From Gari tellinella (Eukaryota > Mollusca > Bivalvia > Cardiida > Psammobiidae): a DNA stretch of 64,000 bases. The notes under the pieces are model-generated. The model was not told where the DNA came from and ran no database searches. It worked only from the letters and a program-made list of their open reading frames with translations. The translations under genes were made by a program, and so were the position numbers. Location: the NCBI GenBank assembly GCA_922989275.2, contig OV277866.1:37217246-37281245 (forward strand). The letters run 5' to 3'. Shown here piece after piece: positions 46,048-57,041 of this stretch (positions are counted from its first letter, which is position 1; every line of letters begins with the position of its first letter).

Positions 46048-46215
46048 AACCAGGGTCAAAGGTTATAAAGAGTTTGAATGAAATCCGAGATCATTCTCAA
46101 GCATTTGATTGGTCAGATTTTAGCTTTTGTTAACAAAAGCTAAAATCTGACCAATCAAATGCTTGAGAATGATCTCAGACTCACACTCAAACTCTTTATA
46201 ACCTTACCGTCCTGA
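46048..46215. mobile_element. family Q palindromic MITE, near-perfect
   Basis: CAGGGTCAAAGGTTATAAAG / CTTTATAACCTTACCGTCCTG. Inner TTGATTGGTCAGATTTTAGC dyad around TTGTTAACAA. Confidence 0.88.
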
Positions 46216-46402
46216 TAAATACAGCCAAAATAAGGTTCACTGATGGTGTTAGTAACAGGTGGCATTTTGAAAAATATAAAAGTATAGCAGAAAGCTTCTC
46301 AAAAATACACAGCAAAAACACCTCTAAAAGAATGTAATAAAATTCCAGTACCAATAAACTAAGGTTTAAAAACTCTTTTCCCACGTAAAAAGGGGTAAAA
46401 AC

Positions 46403-47098
46403 AATGTCTCGCTCTCTACAACACTACCTAATGGGAGACCAAAGTGTGTGTTTTGTTTGGAGGGAGTTGTTTTAGGAAGGAAAATTGACTTTCTTTTGCA
46501 AACAGCTTGAATCCAGATCAGATGCCATGTAACACAGCGTCTGATCAGGATTCAAACTGTTTGCAACTTGTAATTATAGGGTTTTATTTCTGTCAAATGT
46601 CCATTATGTAAGAAGAACAGTAGACAACAATATTAAGCGAAATATTGCAGCAGTGAAAGCAATCGGCATAATTGTCTTGGGAACAGCAGAAAGCGTTGTA
46701 AGGAGGTACAGCGCTCCCTCTCTACAACGACATCCAATGGGAGACAACAATTGTGTGCGTTGTTCGGAGGGAGTCGTTGGAGGGAGGGAAATCGGCTTAC
46801 ATTTGCAAACAGCTTGAATCCAGATCAGACGCCGCGTAACGCGGCGTCTGATCTGGATTCAAGCTGTTTGTCACTCGTCAGTAAGATTTTTTCTCTCAAA
46901 ATGTCCAATATGTAATTTTGAGAAAAACAGCAGACGACAACTGTAAGCAGACGATATTAAAGCAGTAAAAGCGTTAGACATAATTGTCTTGTTTAGGGAA
47001 CTGCGACAAGGGTCGTTGTAAGGAGGGAATCGTTGTTGGGAGGGCCGTTGTAGAGAGGGAGTGTTGTAGTTGTTGATTGAAGGCTATTGTAAGGAGAG
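46403..47098. mobile_element. family F MITE interrupted by a second F
   Basis: Left part 46403-46706 with the hairpin apex CATGTAACACAGCG. The remainder (GTTGTTGATTGAAGGCTATTG..) follows the inner copy. The outer copy is older and more decayed. Confidence 0.75.
46709..47066. mobile_element. family F MITE, complete, nested in F
   Basis: CAGCGCTCCCTCTCTACAAC / GTTGTAGAGAGGGAGTGTTG, TA on both sides. Perfect hairpin with apex GCGTAACGC and GCTTGAATCCAGATCAGACG arm. Confidence 0.92.
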
Positions 47099-47159
47099 CT
47101 AGTGAAGCATTAAAATTGCATAATTATCCTGATTAGATCATGATCCCGGTCTATAGTGT

Positions 47160-47414
47160 CAGGGCTGCCATTTCTCCGGATTTTTCCTAAATCTCCGGAT
47201 TTTTTCCTAGTTCATGGTAGCTTAAAGCAGGCTGAAAGTAAAGCAGAATGCGCCCGAAGGCGCGTTCTGCTTTACTTACAGCCTGCTTTAAGTAGTCGCT
47301 TGTCCACAAAACAAGAAAAAGGCTATTGCGTAAAGGTACGATTCGTAAAATCGCACTTGAAAAATGCAAATTTGGAAATCTTAGGATTTTTCATGTCAAC
47401 TTATGGCAGCCCTG
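47160..47414. mobile_element. family I MITE with exact 6-bp duplication
   Basis: TAGTGT at 47154-47159 and 47415-47420 flank CAGGGCTGCCATTTCTCC / TTATGGCAGCCCTG. Inverted relative to 28734. The interior holds the B hairpin and the B end ATTGCGTAAAGGTA. Confidence 0.94.
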
Positions 47415-47668
47415 TAGTGTTTTCATTTATTGCATATATGCGGTGCTTGGTGTGTATTGGTTAAGTTTGATATTGAAATGTTTAAAAAAGCAAAAAAGCA
47501 ATAAAACCCTTCTAGTTTTCAAAGGAATCAAACTGTTAATAAATAACAATAAAGTTTAAAGCATACAAAACCAATTTCTATAGTATATCAAAACCTTACA
47601 CAAATATTTCAATACTTAACAGTACATGTTCTATCAGTGAGTTGACAAACATGAAAGTGGGTCATAAA

Positions 47669-47901
47669 AAAAGGAGAAATTGTAATTCTTTCTCACTACA
47701 CACCTTTACGATTAATCTATTATTTCCATTGCAAACAGTGTAGAGCCAGATCAGACACCAGGTAACATTGCATCTGATAAGTCTCCAAACTGTTCATTCA
47801 GGTTAAAATTAGCATTTAGAATTGTCAAAAACTTGCCATTTTCTTCACTTTATTGCAATGCCTTTATGTTTAAATTGGAAAGAATAATACCTTCTGCACT
47901 G
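47669..47901. mobile_element. family A MITE, old copy
   Basis: AAGGAGAAATTGTAATTCTTTC, a hairpin with many mismatches (CACCAGGTAACATTGC) and GGAAAGAATAATACCTTCTGCACTG at the right. Confidence 0.8.
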
Positions 47902-48059
47902 TATAACCACAAATAGCCAAAAAATAATTTTCATCATTTTCTTCCATCACTGGCATAAGATTTATTACAAATCTGTAAATATCATTGCAAAAATTATTAC
48001 GAAATAATGCAGATAACTGACTGGCAATTACTAGTAATAATTCATTGTCTTTGAGCCTA

Positions 48060-48330
48060 TTAATTAAGAATATAACCCTTTCTATGCTGTAAGCAAACAT
48101 TTTATATATCTATAATCTGCAAACAGTGAAGACCCTGATCAGAGGGCTCCGTAAGGAGCCCTCTGATCAGGGTTTTCTCTGTTTGTTAAATACATTTTTT
48201 TTTTCAGTTTTTTTTTTCTTCTAACACAACCCTGAACTTCAACTGGTCACCTTTTAACATTGGAAAAGTTCTTTTGAAAAGTTAAGAATAGAAAAGGGTA
48301 GGGGGACATAAGGAATGCAAACACACAATC
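48060..48330. mobile_element. family H-like element
   Basis: AACCCTTTCTATGCTGTAAGC then hairpin GCAAACAGTGAAGACCCTGA / TCAGGGTTTTCTCTGTTTG with apex GGGCTCCGTAAGGAGCCC. Right boundary unclear. Confidence 0.6.
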
Positions 48331-48714
48331 AATAATAAATAAGTTAGGAAATGGCTCATTAATCTTCACAATAGGTTTGACAGTGGAACTACTTTTTTTC
48401 AATAATGACAGATGACAAAAAAGTTTAATGTGAATTTCAACAACATATGACAGTAGTTAACCTAGTTGTTCAAACTTGGACAAACATTATGAAAACATTC
48501 ATTTATTACAGTAAAACTCATAATCTTGGGACATTCAATGAATAAGAATGGATATTTCTCAAGACCAGTCATTTCCTTTTGGAGTTTTCAGCACTTGACT
48601 CTTTCAACACTATTTATCTCTTGTGGGTTATAAGTGACTTGTGGATATTTTAGGTACCACAATATGAACCAGACTACTTGGAATTCTGGGTAGTTCACTA
48701 ACTACTATTCTATA

Positions 48715-48852
48715 ATAGCTTACAGTGTAGACCCAGATCATAGTGCTCTTATTGGAACCCTCTGATTATAGGAGCCGTCTAATCTTGGTACACACTATTT
48801 GCAAATGCAATGAGTATATTTTAAACAGGTCCATGGTGTTGAAAGAATTAAG
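48715..48852. mobile_element. family L element
   Basis: TTACAGTGTAGACCCAGATCA..GGTACACACTATTTGCAAATG, then CAGGTCCATGGTGTTGAAAGA and TTAA. The apex carries an extra duplicated segment. Confidence 0.6.
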
Positions 48853-48857
48853 TCCTG

Positions 48858-49109
48858 TTAACCCATTACCTCTTAGCCTATTTCTAGCTTTGAAAACAGG
48901 TGACCACTTACAGCAGGTTGAAAGTAAAGCAGAATGTGCCTTAAGGCACATTCTGCTTTACTTTCAGCCTGCTTTAAGCTACCATCTGCTAGGATATAGA
49001 AAATATTTCTTCTGGTACATATTCTTGGCTGTATAAATTGGAACTATTTATTTCAGTGGAGGAATAAAAAAGAGGTGTAAAAAGGCGTTTTTAAGGGGTA
49101 ATGGGTTAA
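48858..49109. mobile_element. family B MITE, complete
   Basis: TTAACCCATTACCTCTTAGC to AAGGGGTAATGGGTTAA. Perfect core with apex GTGCCTTAAGGCAC. Confidence 0.92.
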
Positions 49110-49589
49110 TAAGATGTCAGCACTTTGTAAGACTGCAAACTCAACATTGTTCAGCGGCAGTTTAACCAGGCTGTACTATATCAGTAAAATAGGTACCAAT
49201 CAGCTTTACTAAATGAAGCGAATACTATCTTCTTTCCACACCTAACCGTTGCTGAATAGAAAGTACTTTCTTTTTAACAGCAAACTGTTCAGCAGCCATA
49301 ACAGATTGGGAACCTCACCTATACATCTTTACACACGGTGTAGACCCTGCTTAAAGGGTTCATATAGTAACCCTCCGATCTTGGTCTACCCTGTTTATCA
49401 TACATTCAAATATCATGGTAACACATCATTCAATGTAAGGAATAATCCTTGCTAATGTCTCTGTTTGCCCTATTACACACTATACTCAGTCTCTCCGAGC
49501 TCACCAATAGGGTGAGTAATTCAAAATCCAAAATCTATATACTTTCACTAAAGCCTATAATGTGACAAAACAATTATTCTAATGGGTAG

Positions 49590-50800
49590 TAGGGCTGAAA
49601 CGATTCAAAAAAATTCGGTTCGATTCGATTTCGATTTTTTATAACACGATTCGATTATTTTCGATTCGATTCGATTTTACATTGCAATAAATGAATGTAC
49701 TAAGTAGTTGACATCCTGCAATAACAGTTAATATTAAAAACAATATACATGAACATTCAGGGCCAAAAAGTTGGGGTTAAAGTTTGGAAAACTGCATGGA
49801 AGGGTTTAATACATGTATATTTCTGACTTATAAGATTTTGATCATAACAATACACCTTATTTATTATGTGGATGGTTTGCAGTATAGACATACCAATTCT
49901 TCTATGTTATTATGATTTTCTATGCGCAAGCAGCAGTGTAGACCATTGTCATCAACCATTTACAGCTGCCTGGTAACGGTCTACTCTGTTAGCAAGGTAC
50001 AGAAGGGTGTAAAGGAGTGGATAGTTATTCATCTTAAATGAAGATTATAATAATCGATACATCTGAATATTACTGTTCCTGAATTTCACTCACCGGTTTA
50101 AGTTCGTTAACAATGCTGTCAGTCGCCTTTGCTTTCGATTACGGAGCGGACTTTGATATTGTTACTTGACATATCGCGGGAATTCACCATACATTCTTAC
50201 ACCTATTATCCGGGTGTTGAAACGTATGTCGGGCTGTATATTCGGTATCAAAAATAAATCACAATAGTTTATAATTTAATTTTCTTACCTGGATTGTACG
50301 TCTTTTTTTTTAAAGTAACGAGCGTATTAGGTTGAAGATAATAAAATATCCAACGTTTACAGAATTATTAATTTATTTGAAATAGTCGAAGCAGTACCGA
50401 GATACGTAATGTGAACGAAGAATTACATCACAATTGAGACAAGCAATTGCTCACGCATGCGTAGAATGACACAGGAAACCGGCAAAGTAAACATAGACGT
50501 ACTCGTAACGGGTGAAAAAGCCTGTGCGGGATCTCTAATCTTTCGAACTAATACTTTACCGTATATAATAGAGGTACATTTTAATTCGCTATTTATCACA
50601 CAGACGCGCAGCTGGACGTAATATTCATATGATGGTGTTGCAGTATGAAAAGATAGATATATATATAGTAGCTATAGAAGCGAGTTTTCTACATATAAAT
50701 CGAATCGAAAATGACATTTCCTAAATCGAATTGAATCAGATCGAATCGAGGGCATAAAATCGCGGTTCAATCCAGATCGCGATTAATCGTTTCACCCTTA
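49590..50800. mobile_element. family M hAT-like element, 1.2 kb, non-autonomous
   Basis: TAGGGCTGAAACGATTC at the left mirrors AATCGTTTCACCCTTA at the right. Flanked by ATGGGTAG (49582-49589 and 50801-50808), an exact 8-bp duplication as expected for hAT. Subterminal CGATTCGATT repeats at both ends. No transposase frame. Confidence 0.93.
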
Positions 50801-50900
50801 ATGGGTAGCAACACAAGAATGTTTAGTGAAAGCATAAAAGGAGAAACATAAAAAATAGTGGTTTAGGCAGTCTAATCTGACCCATGGTATCTGGGTTATA

Positions 50901-51150
50901 TTAACCCATTACCCCATAGTCTGTTTCTAGTATGTTGATAGGTGATCACTTAAAGCAGGTTGAAAGTAAAGCAGAATGTGCCTCAAGGCACATTCTGCTT
51001 TATTTTCAGCTTGCTTTAAGCCACCAACTTCTAGGATATAGAAATTATCTCTTATGGTACATATTCATGACTGTTTAAATCGGAACCACTTTCTTTAGTA
51101 GAGGAATAAATTTCAGGGATAAACAGCATATTTATGGGGTAATGGGTTAA
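50901..51150. mobile_element. family B MITE downstream of the unknown gene's stop
   Basis: TTAACCCATTACCCCATAGT to ATGGGGTAATGGGTTAA. About 100 bp beyond the stop codon of the minus-strand gene, so it may lie in its 3' UTR. Confidence 0.9.
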
Positions 51151-51248
51151 CAGCTGTCTATCCTCTATGACCAGTGCTTGTTACAACAACCTAGTCGTCT
51201 TTTAGATTCCTCAACAAATAGCCACACTACATGTACTTTGTCAGCTGA

Positions 51249-51328
51249 TCAGTTCTTAGGTTTACCCTTTGTTTCCGTCTTCTTTTCTGTTTCTTTCTCT
51301 TTCTTATCATTGTCTTCTTCAGCTTTTA
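51249..51328 (-). CDS. unknown gene, last coding exon (Lys/Glu-rich tail)
   Basis: Acceptor ATTTTGTTTCAG, entry in phase 1, then KAEEDNDKKEKETEKKTETK and KGKPKN before TGA at 51249-51251. The highly charged tail fits a nuclear or intrinsically disordered protein, but I recognise no family. It joins in phase to exon 57301-57390 (codon TTA across the junction). Low complexity weakens the call, though the splice site, phase and stop agree. Confidence 0.6.
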
Positions 51329-51379
51329 CTGAAACAAAATAATAAAACATTTGAAAATAATTCTTAAACTCTCACTTGC

Positions 51380-51480
51380 AGTTTGTTTTAGTATTTAAGC
51401 TGGATAAAAGTCAAGCAGAAAGCTCATTCAGGAGCTTTCTTCTGCTTTACCTTCCTCTTGCTTAAAGCTAACATCTGTTC
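51380..51480. repeat. K/B-like hairpin remnant
   Basis: TTTAAGCTGGATAAAAGTCAA against CTTCCTCTTGCTTAAAG around GAAAGCTCATTCAGGAGCTTTC. Confidence 0.6.
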
Positions 51481-51920
51481 AAAGATAAGATAAAAGCTAA
51501 AGTAGTTTCTTCATGCATTTTGACAGCAGCAACCTTTACAAAAATACACACACACACACACAGCTCAATTTCATTAGCTTATATCTTCAAATGAAATCAA
51601 AATCGATTTTAATTTTTCAAATCAGATATCAATAACTGAATAAGTGTTTTTCACATTAAATTTTAATTTATTCTTATCATGCTATGAATGTCAAAATCAG
51701 CATTTGCAAAAGAAATTATCCAGATCTGGTATGGATCTAACCTGTTTAATGGTTAGATGATTTCCCTTCTGATCAAAAAGGGAAAACACTCAATTGCGAT
51801 GACAAATTTGAAGCAGACAGCAACATAGCATAATTAATGAATGAATAAATGTGCAAAGATATACATGTTCCCTCACAGCACACTATGACACAAATATAAA
51901 CCAAACATTGTGAACCTTCA
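51481..51920. other. intron stretch of the unknown gene
   Basis: (AC)n run near 51547-51562; otherwise nothing recognised. Confidence 0.45.
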
Positions 51921-51928
51921 AACCTTAC

Positions 51929-53759
51929 TAGGGCTGAAACGATTAAAAAAAATTCGATTCGATTTCGATTTTTTATAACACGATTCGATTATTTTCGATT
52001 CGATTCGATTTTACATTGCAATAAATGAATGTTCTAAGTAGATGACATCCTGCAATAACAGTTAATATTAAAAACAATATACATGAACATTCAGGGCCAA
52101 AAAGTTGGGGTTAAAGTTTGGAAAACTGCATGGAAGGGTTAATACATGTATATTTCTGACTTATATGATTTTGATCATAACAATACACCTTATTGATTAT
52201 GTGGATGGTTTGCAGTATTGACATACCAATTTTTCTATGTTATGATCTTCTATGCGCAAACAGTGTAGACCATTGTCATCAACCATTTACAGCTGCCTGG
52301 TAACGGTCTACTCTGTTAGCAAGGTACAGAATGGTGTAAAGGAGTGGATAGTTATTCATCTTAAATGACAATGGTGATAATCGATACATCTGAATATTAC
52401 TGTTCCTGATTTTCACTCACCGGTTTAAGTTCGTTAACAATGCTGTCAGTCGCCTTTGCTTTCGAAATTTTTGGAGCGGAGTTTGAGTGTTACTTGACAT
52501 ATCGCGGGAATTCACCATACATTCTTACACCTATTATCCGGGTGTTGAAACGTATGTCGGGCTGTATATTCGGTATCAAAATAAATCACAATATTTCATA
52601 ATTTAATTTTCTTACCTGAATTGCACGTCTTTATTTTTTAAAGTAATGAGCGTATTAGGTTGTAGGTAATAAAATATTCAATGTTTACAGAATTATTAAT
52701 TTATTTAAAATAGTCGAAGCAGTACCGAGATACGTAATGTGAACGAAGAATTACATCACAATTGAGGCAAGCAATTGCTCACGCATGCGTAGAATGACAC
52801 AGGAAACCGGCAAAGTAAACAAAGACATACTCGTAACGGGTGAAAAGCCTGTGCGGGATCTCTAATCTTTCGAACTAATACTTTACCGTAGATAATAGAG
52901 GTACATTTTAATTCGCTATTTTTTTATTACACAGAAGCGCAGCTGCACGTAATACTCATATGATGGTGTTGCAGTATGAAACAAGACTGCGCGTTCAATA
53001 AACGCGTATGCCCCCAGTGGCATCCTTGACAATATATTCTGAATCTTTTCTAAGTCCAAATTAGGTCAAGGTCAGGGTCAAACTGAGCATTGGTGAGTTA
53101 GTAATGGTCAAAGGCAACAACTGTATAAGTATCAAAGCATTGTAGTCAGTTGTGTTGATGCTAGACGAAACGGTAAAATCTAGTTAACCAAGAAATAGCC
53201 TATTTAAAATTTTCTAAGTCTAAATTAGGTCAAGGTCAAGGTCAAAGTTTGGTGATGTTGGTGAGTTGGTAATGGTCCAAGGCAACAACTGTATAAGTAT
53301 AAAAGTATTGTAGTCAGTTGTGTTGATGCTAGACGAAACGGTAAAATCTAGTTAACCAAGAAATAGCCTATTTAAAATTTTCTAAGTCCAAATTAGGTCA
53401 AGGTCAAAATCAAAGTTTGGTGATATTGGTGGATAGGGAATGGTCCAAGGCAACAACTATATAAGTATCAAAGCATTTGGGTAAGCGATGTTGATGCTAG
53501 ACGAAACGGTAAAATCTATTTAACCTTGTTACGGACGGACACACGCACGGACGGACGGACGGACGGACAGGACAATTACTATATGCCCCGCATCTGTCGA
53601 TGCTGGGGGCATAAAAATAGATAGATAGATAGTTCTTAGCGAGTTTTCTACATATAAATCGAATCGAAAATGACATTTCCTAAATCGAATTGAATCAGAT
53701 CGAATCGAGGGCATAAAATCGCGGTTCAATCCAGATCACGATTAATCGTTTCACCCTTA
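51929..53759. mobile_element. family M hAT-like element with insertion V
   Basis: Same termini as 49590-50800, flanked by AACCTTAC (51921-51928 and 53760-53767). Without insertion V it is about 1.2 kb and collinear with the first copy. Confidence 0.93.
52982..53613. mobile_element. insertion V: tandem 165-bp units plus (ACGG)n
   Basis: About 630 bp within M. Ends TATGCCCCCAGTGGCATC / GATGCTGGGGGCATA are inverted. Inside are three diverged units of about 165 bp starting TTTTCTAAGTC (53046, 53210, 53378), then (ACGG)n at 53531-53567. Tandem cores beside an ACGG microsatellite are the layout described for bivalve pearl/CvA-type elements. Assignment is by layout only. Confidence 0.7.
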
Positions 53760-53851
53760 AACCTTACAGTGCTCAATTGGTCAAATGGGCAATTGCACTT
53801 TTTGAAAACTGTCTAGTTTTTGTTATATTGCTGGCTATTTCAAGATGACAA

Positions 53852-54349
53852 TTAATCCATTAACCCATAGTCTGTTTCTAGTGTTGATTAAGGCAACCAC
53901 TTAAAGCAGGTTTAAAAGTAAAGCTGAATGTGCCTGGGCGCATTCTGCTTTACTTGTAACCTGCTTTAACCCTTTGAACCCTAGTCCCGCATATAGGCGT
54001 CTTTTTCAAACAGTGTTCATGTGAATAGTTCACTTGTCCTATGCAAACAGTGAAGACCCAGATCAGAGGGCTCCAAAAGGAGCCCTCTGATCAGGGTCTT
54101 CACAGTTTGTCACAATGTCAAACATTGACAAAAACAACCCTTAAAAGTCAGAAATGGACTAGGCTAAAATTGAAACTAGATTTGTCCATTTAAAGTTTCA
54201 GGGAGGAAAGAGTTAAACTATCATCTGCTAAAATACAGAATATGTTTCTTACACTTCATATTTGTGACTATATATCATATCTTTTTCATATTTAGTGTAG
54301 GAATAAACTAAAGGTGTAGAAAGTCGTATTTACGGGGTCATGGGTTTAA
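53852..54349. mobile_element. family B MITE interrupted by element H
   Basis: TTAATCCATTAACCCATAG to GGGGTCATGGGTTTAA. The copy is split at the TTAA of its GCTTTAAACTATCATCTGC segment. Confidence 0.85.
53966..54216. mobile_element. family H MITE, TTAA-flanked, 251 bp
   Basis: TTAACCCTTTGAACCC / GGGAGGAAAGAGTTAA. Hairpin apex GGGCTCCAAAAGGAGCCC. Confidence 0.92.
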
Positions 54350-54446
54350 AATGAAAACAAACCATGTAGGCCATGATCTAAGGGCTCCTTGGGGTTTAAA
54401 TTGTTTGCAAAGATACTTATACTGGTTTCCTACAGTGTCTCTTATA

Positions 54447-54682
54447 CAGTGGAGAATCTGTTATTCTTTCCCAATAAACGCATTTACGCTAAAACTATTA
54501 TTTGCAGTGCAAACAGTTTGGAGCCAGATCAGACGCCGGGTAACCCGGCGTCTGATCAGGCGCCAAACTGTTTGCCACCAAGAATTATCAGAATTGTCCA
54601 AAAGTTGTTCTTTCTATGTTTTAGTGCTTTGCGTTTGCGTACGTTTGCGTTTAAACGGGAAAGAATAACAGATTCTCCACTG
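54447..54682 (+). mobile_element. family A MITE, 236 bp
   Basis: TA flanks, intact TIRs, apex GGGTAACCC. A short deletion follows GTTTGCCACCAAG. Confidence 0.93.
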
Positions 54683-54717
54683 TACAATGAACTTACTCAC
54701 ATATATAAATAAAGTCA

Positions 54718-54835
54718 GAGAATGAATGAATGAATGAATGAATGAAGGAAGGAAGGAAGGAATGAATGAAGGAATGAAGGAAGGAATGAATGAATGAAGG
54801 AAGGAATGAAGGAAGGAATGAATGAAGGAATGGTG
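54718..54835. repeat. (GAAT/GAAG)n tetranucleotide microsatellite
   Basis: Mixed runs of AATG and AAGG units, about 118 bp. Confidence 0.95.
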
Positions 54836-55086
54836 TCAGAGAGCTAAATTGCATTTATATTTGAAAAAAATATTATTCATGTAATTATTAGGAAAGTACT
54901 CAAAGGCCTTTTATAAAATTCAAATATTGAACAGTGTTTAGCAATAATCAATTAACAAATTAATGCAACCATATTTAACAAATATTAACTGATCAATATC
55001 TAACATATCTCCAGCTAATCACTAAATGGCAGGTACTACAAATAATTTGGATGCAAATCAAATGATGAATAGCATGGCACTTGATA

Positions 55087-55332
55087 CAGTGGAGACTCTG
55101 TTATTCTTTCCCGTTTAAACGCAAACGTACGCAAATGCAAAGCACTAAAACGTAGAAAAGAACAACCTTTGGACAATTCTGATATTTCATGTTTATCTTG
55201 GTGGCAAACAGTTTGGAGCCTGATCAGACGCCCGGTTACCCGACGTCTGATCTGGCTCCAAACTGTTTGTAAACGAAAAAATAGTTTTAGCGTAAACGCT
55301 TTTATTGGGAAAGAATAACACATTCTCCACTG
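55087..55332 (-). mobile_element. family A MITE, complete, 246 bp
   Basis: Reverse orientation, TA flanks. The hairpin has small mismatches (GCCCGGTTACCCGACG). Confidence 0.93.
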
Positions 55333-55840
55333 TATGGATCCAAATAGTTTGTACCTTGTCCTAAGATTTTTTTAGGTTTAAAAACATGAAACTTACTTTT
55401 GAAATACTTTTCAGTTACTAACTTCAAGCTAGACCATATAACAACAGGATAACAGGTTGTCCAATGACTTCACTCAGTTCAGTGTGCAAACAGATTTTTC
55501 TTAATTTGATTAGTGAAAAGTATACTTTTCATAAAATACTTTTTAAAACTAAATACATGAAACAAATAGATAATAAAAGAAAGCAGTGTATGTCTGCCTA
55601 ATGAAATAGGACATTTAACAAATAATTGGAGACAACTTGTCACCAAACACAAGTAGCAATACTTGAAACTTTACACAATTATCTCCCTTGAATAATTGTC
55701 AGTATTTTGTGCTACCTTCAAACCAAAAATGAACACAAAAACACTTTGTAAACTGTTACCAAATGATCCAAAATATCTTCATCTGTAAGGAAATAATAGA
55801 CAAAAAGGTATGGGTTTATCAAGTCTGAACTTTATATGTC
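55333..55840. other. intron stretch of the unknown gene
   Basis: No MITE recognised. A 23-nt exon-like segment at 55760-55782 was considered and not accepted. Confidence 0.4.
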
Positions 55841-55844
55841 ATAT

Positions 55845-56095
55845 TCTGCCGACTATTACGATTTCCTCCCTGTTCATCGAGTCACAAGTCGGCCATTTAC
55901 ATACCGCGCAATTTGCAGCCATGGCACATTGACTTCTTTCCCTCTCAGGTACCCATTTAAATCACCTGGGTGAAGTGGAGATATGTAGGGTTATTTTTTT
56001 GCTCAAAAATATTTCAGTGATCCTTACAGGGCTCGAACCAGGAACCTCTAGCTTCCTAGTCGAGCGTCCTACCACTGGACCACGACACCTACAAA
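55845..56095 (-). mobile_element. tRNA-derived SINE
   Basis: On the minus strand a pol III A box (TGGTCCAGTGGTA, 56070-56082) and a perfect B box (GGTTCGAGCCC, 56029-56039) are spaced as in a tRNA. A non-tRNA body follows with GGGTACCTGAGAGGGAAAG and GCCATGGCTGCAAATTG. The head does not fold as an intact tRNA (acceptor stem missing). V-SINE/RUDI or Meta-type SINEs of molluscs are candidates; the 3' end is approximate. Confidence 0.78.
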
Positions 56096-56526
56096 AACTA
56101 CAGTGGGTGCCTAGGATAAAGTGAGAAGTAATTCATGCTGTAATTAATTCCATAGATTTAGATGTCTCGCCACAACGAAAAAGCCATATTGAATCTAGGG
56201 CACTGATTAATGAACTGGAATCAAACTACAATGTGCACATTTTCACTAGATAAAGATGTATCTTAACATATCTCATTAAAATCTGATAATGGTTACATAG
56301 AAATAGTCTTAAATTGAAAAGTTTGTTGCCTTCACACCGCTTAGCCTAGATTGAGCTCCCTCGTCCTGGCAAAACAAACCCAGAGACTGCAACCAGAACA
56401 TTTTTTAGCAAGTGGCTACATTCCTCTTATTTTTGACAACACTTTCTGCTATGATGATCTTTTAAGGCATGCGCTAAAACATCTAACAAATACATTTACA
56501 TAATAAGAAGTTCACAAATTGAGCCA

Positions 56527-56962
56527 TTAACCCTTTACTCCACAGCCTGTTTCTAGTTCAGAAGACAGGTGACCACTTTAAGCAGGTTGAAAGTAAAGCA
56601 GAATGCCCTTTAAAGCACATTCTGCTTTAAGCTACCATCTACTAAGCTAGAAAATAGTTCATACAGTACATATTCATTACTGTATAAACAGTGCTCCAGA
56701 TAAGAGAGAGTAAACTGAACAAATCCCAACATTTTTTCACTTATTTCAGCACCAAATCCTATGGTGTTACTACTCATTAGAATCGTCTCTTCGAGACGAT
56801 TCTAATGAGTAGTGATACCATAGGGTTTAATGCAGAAATAAAGATTCTAATTTTTGAAATACTCCCCTTATCTGGAGCCCTGATAAAGTGGAACTAGATC
56901 TTTTTTCTGTGTATGAATTTATTAAAGGCATAAGCAGGGGTATTTATGTGGTAATGGGTTAA
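56527..56962. mobile_element. family B MITE interrupted by element E
   Basis: TTAACCCTTTACTCCACAGC to ATGTGGTAATGGGTTAA. E sits in the TGTATAAA..GTGGAAC segment that is continuous in other B copies. Confidence 0.9.
56689..56882. mobile_element. family E MITE nested in B
   Basis: CAGTGCTCCAGATAAGAGAG / CTTATCTGGAGCCCTG, with ATAAA on both sides (5 bp visible). Central dyad GAATCGTCTCTTCGAGACGATTC. Confidence 0.92.
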
Positions 56963-57041
56963 AGTTGTACAAATGTGTATCTATAGAGTATTGGGTAAAC
57001 AAGAAGATAAGCTTGCGAATATAGCATTAGCATAGTGGCAA

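Noticed and set aside
52440..53600. Autonomous hAT transposase in element M
   Set aside because: No frame above about 70 residues and no transposase-like motif was found in either M copy.
55760..55782. 23-nt exon of the unknown gene
   Set aside because: Splice-like borders exist (TTTCCTTACAG and TTTG|GTAACA), but it would shift from phase 1 to phase 0, and the last exon needs phase 1. Without it the frame fits.
56029..56092. Functional tRNA gene
   Set aside because: A and B boxes are present, but the acceptor stem does not pair and a SINE body follows.
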